In this document: one piece after another, positions 60,889 to 64,000 of the stretch
Numbering within the stretch: position 1 is the stretch's first letter
Layout: each line of letters begins with the position of its first letter
NCBI RefSeq assembly: GCF_004307425.1
Contig: NZ_SEWZ01000004.1
Coordinates: 124,001-188,000, forward strand
Source of the DNA: Aquirufa antheringensis
GTDB lineage: Bacteria; Bacteroidota; Bacteroidia; Cytophagales; Spirosomataceae
Reading direction: 5' to 3'
DNA: 64,000 bases
The notes under the pieces: generated by a model
Databases searched by the model: none
What the model was told of the DNA's origin: nothing
The model's input: the letters and a program-made list of their open reading frames with translations, nothing else
Program-made: the position numbers and the translations under genes

Positions 60889-61746
60889 TTAATAATCGCC
60901 TAAAGTTTCTTCTAATTGCGCTAATGCGTCTTGTAATTGTTGGTCATTAGGTGCCACACCATGCCACTTATGAGAATACATCATGAAGTCTACACCAGCA
61001 CCCATTTCCGTTTTCATGATGATCATGATTGGAGATCCTTTTCCTAACTCCGCTTTGGCCTTATTTAATGTATTTTGAATATCCTCCGCATTATTACCGT
61101 CCATGCGCATCACATTCCATCCGAATGCTTTGTATTTCGCTTCTAAATCACGGTTGCTCATTACTTTCTCTGTAGGGCCATCAATTTGCTGTCCATTTTC
61201 ATCAATGAAAGCGATCAAATTGTCCACCTTGTGATGAGGAGCATACATCGCAGCTTCCCATACTTGGCCTTCATTTTGCTCGCCATCACCCATTAAACAG
61301 AAAACGGTAGACTTGTCACCATTTAATTTCTTTGCTTGTGCAGCTCCAATAGCCACACTAAGACCTTGTCCTAAAGATCCTGACGCAATACGAATACCTT
61401 CTAAATGTTCGTGTGGCGTAGGGTGGCCTTGAAGACGTGTGTCAATTTTTCTAAATGTAGCTAATTCAGCCGTAGGGAAATAACCCCGACGAGCTAACAC
61501 ACTGTAGATTAAAGGAGAGATGTGTCCATTGGACAAGAAGAATAAATCCTCATTTGTTCCATCCATATCAAACACTACTTTTCCGGTAGCATCTGTTTTC
61601 AGATTCATCGTGCTGAAATACAGATCTACTAAAAGATCTGTACAACCTAATGATCCACCTGGGTGACCGGACTGGCACCCGTGAACCATTCTTAAAATGT
61701 CTCTACGAACCTGAGAGCTAATTTTTTGTATTTCTTGTGTTTGCAT
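60889..61746 (-). CDS. Transketolase N-terminal subunit (split)
   Basis: 285 residues of the thiamine-diphosphate PP domain: GHPGGSLGCTDLLVDLYF, SNGHISPLIYSVLARRGY, GSLGQGLSVAIGAA and the ThDP signature GDGEQNEGQVWEAAM through DENGQQIDG. It pairs with the C-terminal subunit gene downstream. Split transketolase is common in Bacteroidota and many other bacteria. It lies 9 bases after bcp and is probably in the same transcription unit as sucC. Confidence 0.95.
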   Translation of the reverse strand: MQTQEIQKISSQVRRDILRMVHGCQSGHPGGSLGCTDLLVDLYFSTMNLKTDATGKVVFDMDGTNEDLFFLSNGHISPLIYSVLARRGYFPTAELATFRKIDTRLQGHPTPHEHLEGIRIASGSLGQGLSVAIGAAQAKKLNGDKSTVFCLMGDGEQNEGQVWEAAMYAPHHKVDNLIAFIDENGQQIDGPTEKVMSNRDLEAKYKAFGWNVMRMDGNNAEDIQNTLNKAKAELGKGSPIMIIMKTEMGAGVDFMMYSHKWHGVAPNDQQLQDALAQLEETLGDY

Positions 61747-61755
61747 GGTAGGTGA

Positions 61756-62196
61756 TTAGTGAATTTGAGAACTGTGGTTCTTTGTATCCACCTTTTCGAT
61801 AATGTCAATAATAATTCCGTTTTCGTCGATGATAAACGTAGTTCTTGCTACGCCCATATATTGCTTCCCGTACATCGATTTCTCTACCCATACTCCAAAA
61901 GCTTCCGCTAATTGATGTTCAGGATCAGATAAAAGAGGGAAAGCTAAATTGTATTTTGCTTTAAACTTCGTGTGAGAGGCATTGGTATCAATACTTACTC
62001 CTACTACTTGAAAACCTTTGGCTTGAAGTGCATCTAGATTTTCATTCAGATTGCAGGCCTGAGCAGTACAACCGGGTGTATTATCCTTGGGATAAAAATA
62101 CAAGACTGTTTTCTTTCCACTAGGGATAGCAAAATTGTTTCCGTCAGAGTCCACCATGGATATGGTAGGAGCTGCATTACCTATTTGTAGTTTCAT
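61756..62196 (-). CDS. bcp: Thioredoxin-dependent peroxiredoxin, Bcp/PrxQ type
   Basis: 146 residues with the Bcp signature: peroxidatic Cys43 in TPGCTAQACNL and resolving Cys48 five residues later, giving an intramolecular disulfide reduced by thioredoxin. It removes peroxides in the cytoplasm, complementing the AhpC system. The start is 1 base downstream of the FAH-like gene stop, so it is co-transcribed with the sucC-led run. Confidence 0.94.
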   Translation of the reverse strand: MKLQIGNAAPTISMVDSDGNNFAIPSGKKTVLYFYPKDNTPGCTAQACNLNENLDALQAKGFQVVGVSIDTNASHTKFKAKYNLAFPLLSDPEHQLAEAFGVWVEKSMYGKQYMGVARTTFIIDENGIIIDIIEKVDTKNHSSQIH

Positions 62197-62197
62197 A

Positions 62198-62809
62198 TTA
62201 TGAGATAGCTAATTCAAATAAGGGAGAATCCTCTAATGCCCCAGTCAATACATCTCCGATGGCAACAGGACCCACACCCGCAGGTGTACCGGTAAAAATA
62301 TAATCCCCCGTTTTTAACGTAAAATACTTAGAGACTTCTTCTATCAGTTCTGCTACATTCCAAATCATCAACTCAGAATTTCCATCTTGAACTAATGCTC
62401 CGTTCTTATGCAACGTAAAATGAATAGGGTTTTCTAAAATAGCAGGTACAAAAGGCTGCATTGCACTAACAAAGGCAGAACCATTAAAAGCTTTCGCTTT
62501 TTCCCAAGGAAGTCCTTTTTCCTTTAATTTACTCTGTACATCTCTAGCTGTAAAGTCAATACCTAAGCCGTAAGAATCGATGTACTTGTGTGCAAATTTT
62601 GCTTCAATATTTTTGCCCACTTTGCCTATCCTAAATACTAGCTCAAGTTCGTAATGAACATCAGAGGAGAATTTAGGATAGTAAAAGTGACTATTTGCAT
62701 CTATTAAAGCCGTATCTGGCTTTAAAAAGACCACCGGTTCAGTAGGCCTTTCATTCGATAATTCAGTAATATGATCTACGTAATTACGACCGATGCAAAT
62801 AATTTTCAT
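62198..62809 (-). CDS. Fumarylacetoacetate-hydrolase-family protein
   Basis: 203 residues, the short form of the FAH family (catalytic domain only): KIICIGRNYVDHITEL, PVVFLKPDTALI, HYELELVFRIGK (metal Glu pair), DFTARDVQSKLKEKGLPWEKAK and the closing FTGTPAGVGPV. Short members include acylpyruvases and oxaloacetate decarboxylases that hydrolyse or decarboxylate 2-keto acids. Its position between sucC and bcp favours a role in central 2-keto-acid metabolism, not in fucose breakdown; a longer paralogue lies at 4324. Confidence 0.9.
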   Translation of the reverse strand: MKIICIGRNYVDHITELSNERPTEPVVFLKPDTALIDANSHFYYPKFSSDVHYELELVFRIGKVGKNIEAKFAHKYIDSYGLGIDFTARDVQSKLKEKGLPWEKAKAFNGSAFVSAMQPFVPAILENPIHFTLHKNGALVQDGNSELMIWNVAELIEEVSKYFTLKTGDYIFTGTPAGVGPVAIGDVLTGALEDSPLFELAIS

Positions 62810-62812
62810 GGC

Positions 62813-64000
62813 TTATTTCAATACTTCTGATACTAAACGAGCGGCATCTTTTAATAAAACAGCTGAGAATACTTTCAAGCCAGAGTTATTAATGATCGCA
62901 GCACCTTCTTCTGCATTTGTTCCTTGAAGACGAACAATGATAGGGATATTAATCTCACCAATGTTTTTGTACGCTTCTACAACTCCATTTGCAACGCGAT
63001 CACAACGAACGATACCACCAAAGATATTGATCAAGATTGCTTTTACATTGGGATCTTGTAGGATAATACGGAAACCAGCTTCAACTGTTTTCGCGTTTGC
63101 TCCACCCCCTACATCAAGGAAGTTAGCGGGATCGCCACCAGATAATTTAATAATATCCATAGTAGCCATCGCCAAACCAGCTCCGTTTACCATGCAACCT
63201 ACGTTACCATCTAATTTAACGTAGTTAAGATCATTTTCAGATGCTTCTACTTCTAATGGATCTTCTTCTTCGATATCACGTAAAACCGCTAAGTCTTTGT
63301 GACGGAATAAAGCGTTATCATCTAAGTTCACTTTAGCATCTACCGCTAAGATTTTATCATCAGATGTCTTCAACACAGGGTTGATTTCGAACATAGATGA
63401 ATCAGTCTCTACATAGGCACGGTACAATGATTGGATGAATTTAACCATCTCTTTCAAAGCAACACCACTTAAACCTAAAGCAAAGGCTACCTTACGTGCT
63501 TGGAAGTCTTGTAGACCTACACGTGGATCGATCCATTCTTTAATGATTTTTTCTGGACTATGCTCCGCTACCTCTTCGATGTCCATTCCACCTTCCGTAC
63601 TTGCCATGATGACATTGCAAGCCTTTGCGCGGTCTAATAAGATCGATAAATAGTATTCCTTCGGCTCAGAATCGCCAGGATAATACACATCCTCAGAAAT
63701 TAAAACTTTGTTAACTTTCTTTCCTTCAGGACCAGTTTGATGCGTAATTAATTGCATTCCCAATATTTGAGAAACGCGCTCTTTTACTTCATCTAAACTT
63801 TTAGCTAGTTTAACACCGCCCCCTTTTCCACGGCCACCCGCATGAATTTGAGCTTTAACAACAAACCATCCCGTGCCAGTCTGAGCTTTTAATTGCTCAG
63901 CCGCTGAAATAGCGTTGTCAACAGAGTCAATCACAATTCCTTCTTGAATGCGCACTCCGTAACCTTTTAAGATTTCTTTCGCTTGATATTCGTGAATATT
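62813..64000 (-). CDS. sucC: Succinyl-CoA ligase (ADP-forming) beta subunit, start just outside window
   Basis: Frame continues to the window edge; the visible N-terminus (NIHEYQAKEILKGYG) shows that the start Met is probably the next codon beyond 64,000. A GTG at 63955 is not the real start. ATP-grasp fold with the nucleotide-binding segment AQIHAGGRGKGGGVKLAK, the metal site FEINP, and the C-terminal CoA-ligase-like domain (NIFGGIVRCDRVANG). It makes succinate and ATP from succinyl-CoA in the TCA cycle. The sucD gene is not in the window. Confidence 0.95.
   Translation of the reverse strand, partial: NIHEYQAKEILKGYGVRIQEGIVIDSVDNAISAAEQLKAQTGTGWFVVKAQIHAGGRGKGGGVKLAKSLDEVKERVSQILGMQLITHQTGPEGKKVNKVLISEDVYYPGDSEPKEYYLSILLDRAKACNVIMASTEGGMDIEEVAEHSPEKIIKEWIDPRVGLQDFQARKVAFALGLSGVALKEMVKFIQSLYRAYVETDSSMFEINPVLKTSDDKILAVDAKVNLDDNALFRHKDLAVLRDIEEEDPLEVEASENDLNYVKLDGNVGCMVNGAGLAMATMDIIKLSGGDPANFLDVGGGANAKTVEAGFRIILQDPNVKAILINIFGGIVRCDRVANGVVEAYKNIGEINIPIIVRLQGTNAEEGAAIINNSGLKVFSAVLLKDAARLVSEVLK

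Overview
The window looks like a chromosomal segment of a Bacteroidota bacterium, most likely a compact, moderately AT-rich member of the Cytophagales (freshwater Cytophagaceae/Spirosomataceae type). This is inferred from several points: the ftsX-like/DUF3098/uppP/truB/ribF order, a transketolase split into two genes, topoisomerase IV subunits of the Bacteroidota type, near-absence of Shine-Dalgarno sequences, and several upstream boxes matching the Bacteroidota -7 promoter consensus TAnnTTTG. I saw no phage, insertion sequence, CRISPR array or rRNA.

Region 1 (1-14,000) is an accessory carbohydrate region. A long minus-strand operon (10,054 down to 605) encodes a fucose:H+ symporter, a RhaM/DUF718 mutarotase, a UxaA-type dehydratase, two SDR dehydrogenases, an amidohydrolase lactonase, a fumarylacetoacetate-hydrolase-fold hydrolase, an SGNH esterase, a D-threonine aldolase/D-serine dehydratase-like PLP enzyme and an M19 dipeptidase. 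Facing away from it are a secreted M14 carboxypeptidase and a secreted GH29 alpha-L-fucosidase, translationally coupled. Together they read as release, uptake and non-phosphorylated oxidation of L-fucose to pyruvate and lactate, probably from fucosylated glycopeptides or polysaccharides.

Region 2 (14,000-34,900) is mostly housekeeping: dapA with a Dabb protein and a lipoprotein, ligA, rpe, an OmpA/PD40 protein, the ahpD-ahpC/oxyR peroxide-defence locus, a minus-strand operon of FAD oxidoreductase, Nudix, topoisomerase IV A and an MFS protein, then a YyaL-like protein, ruvC, a polysaccharide deacetylase, TatD, a lone ABC ATPase and xylulokinase.

Region 3 (34,900-47,600) has a tRNA-Leu, a MacB-like permease, topoisomerase IV B, etfBA, a bifunctional-nuclease protein, the ftsX-like/DUF3098/uppP/truB/ribF run, pheA, a tRNA Ser-Pro-Arg cluster and gltD. 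Region 4 (47,600-64,000) has gltB, a STAS protein with purC, a BatA/BatC-like pair, an aminotransferase, a VUT-family transporter, a TrmH-type methyltransferase, a BamA/TamA-like lipoprotein, split transketolase, bcp, a second FAH protein and sucC (its start codon lies just outside the window).

Gene packing is extreme. Of eleven convergent boundaries seven overlap, and several divergent pairs have only 3-14 bases between start codons. The most notable signals are: a terminal QLGLF on topoisomerase IV subunit A that looks like a sliding-clamp-binding peptide; a fucose pathway mixing Xanthomonas-type and Campylobacter-type steps; a fucose-operon SDR lacking the catalytic lysine; three consecutive 7-base repeat arrays inside the fucose operon; and a BatA-like protein whose metal-site Asp appears changed.
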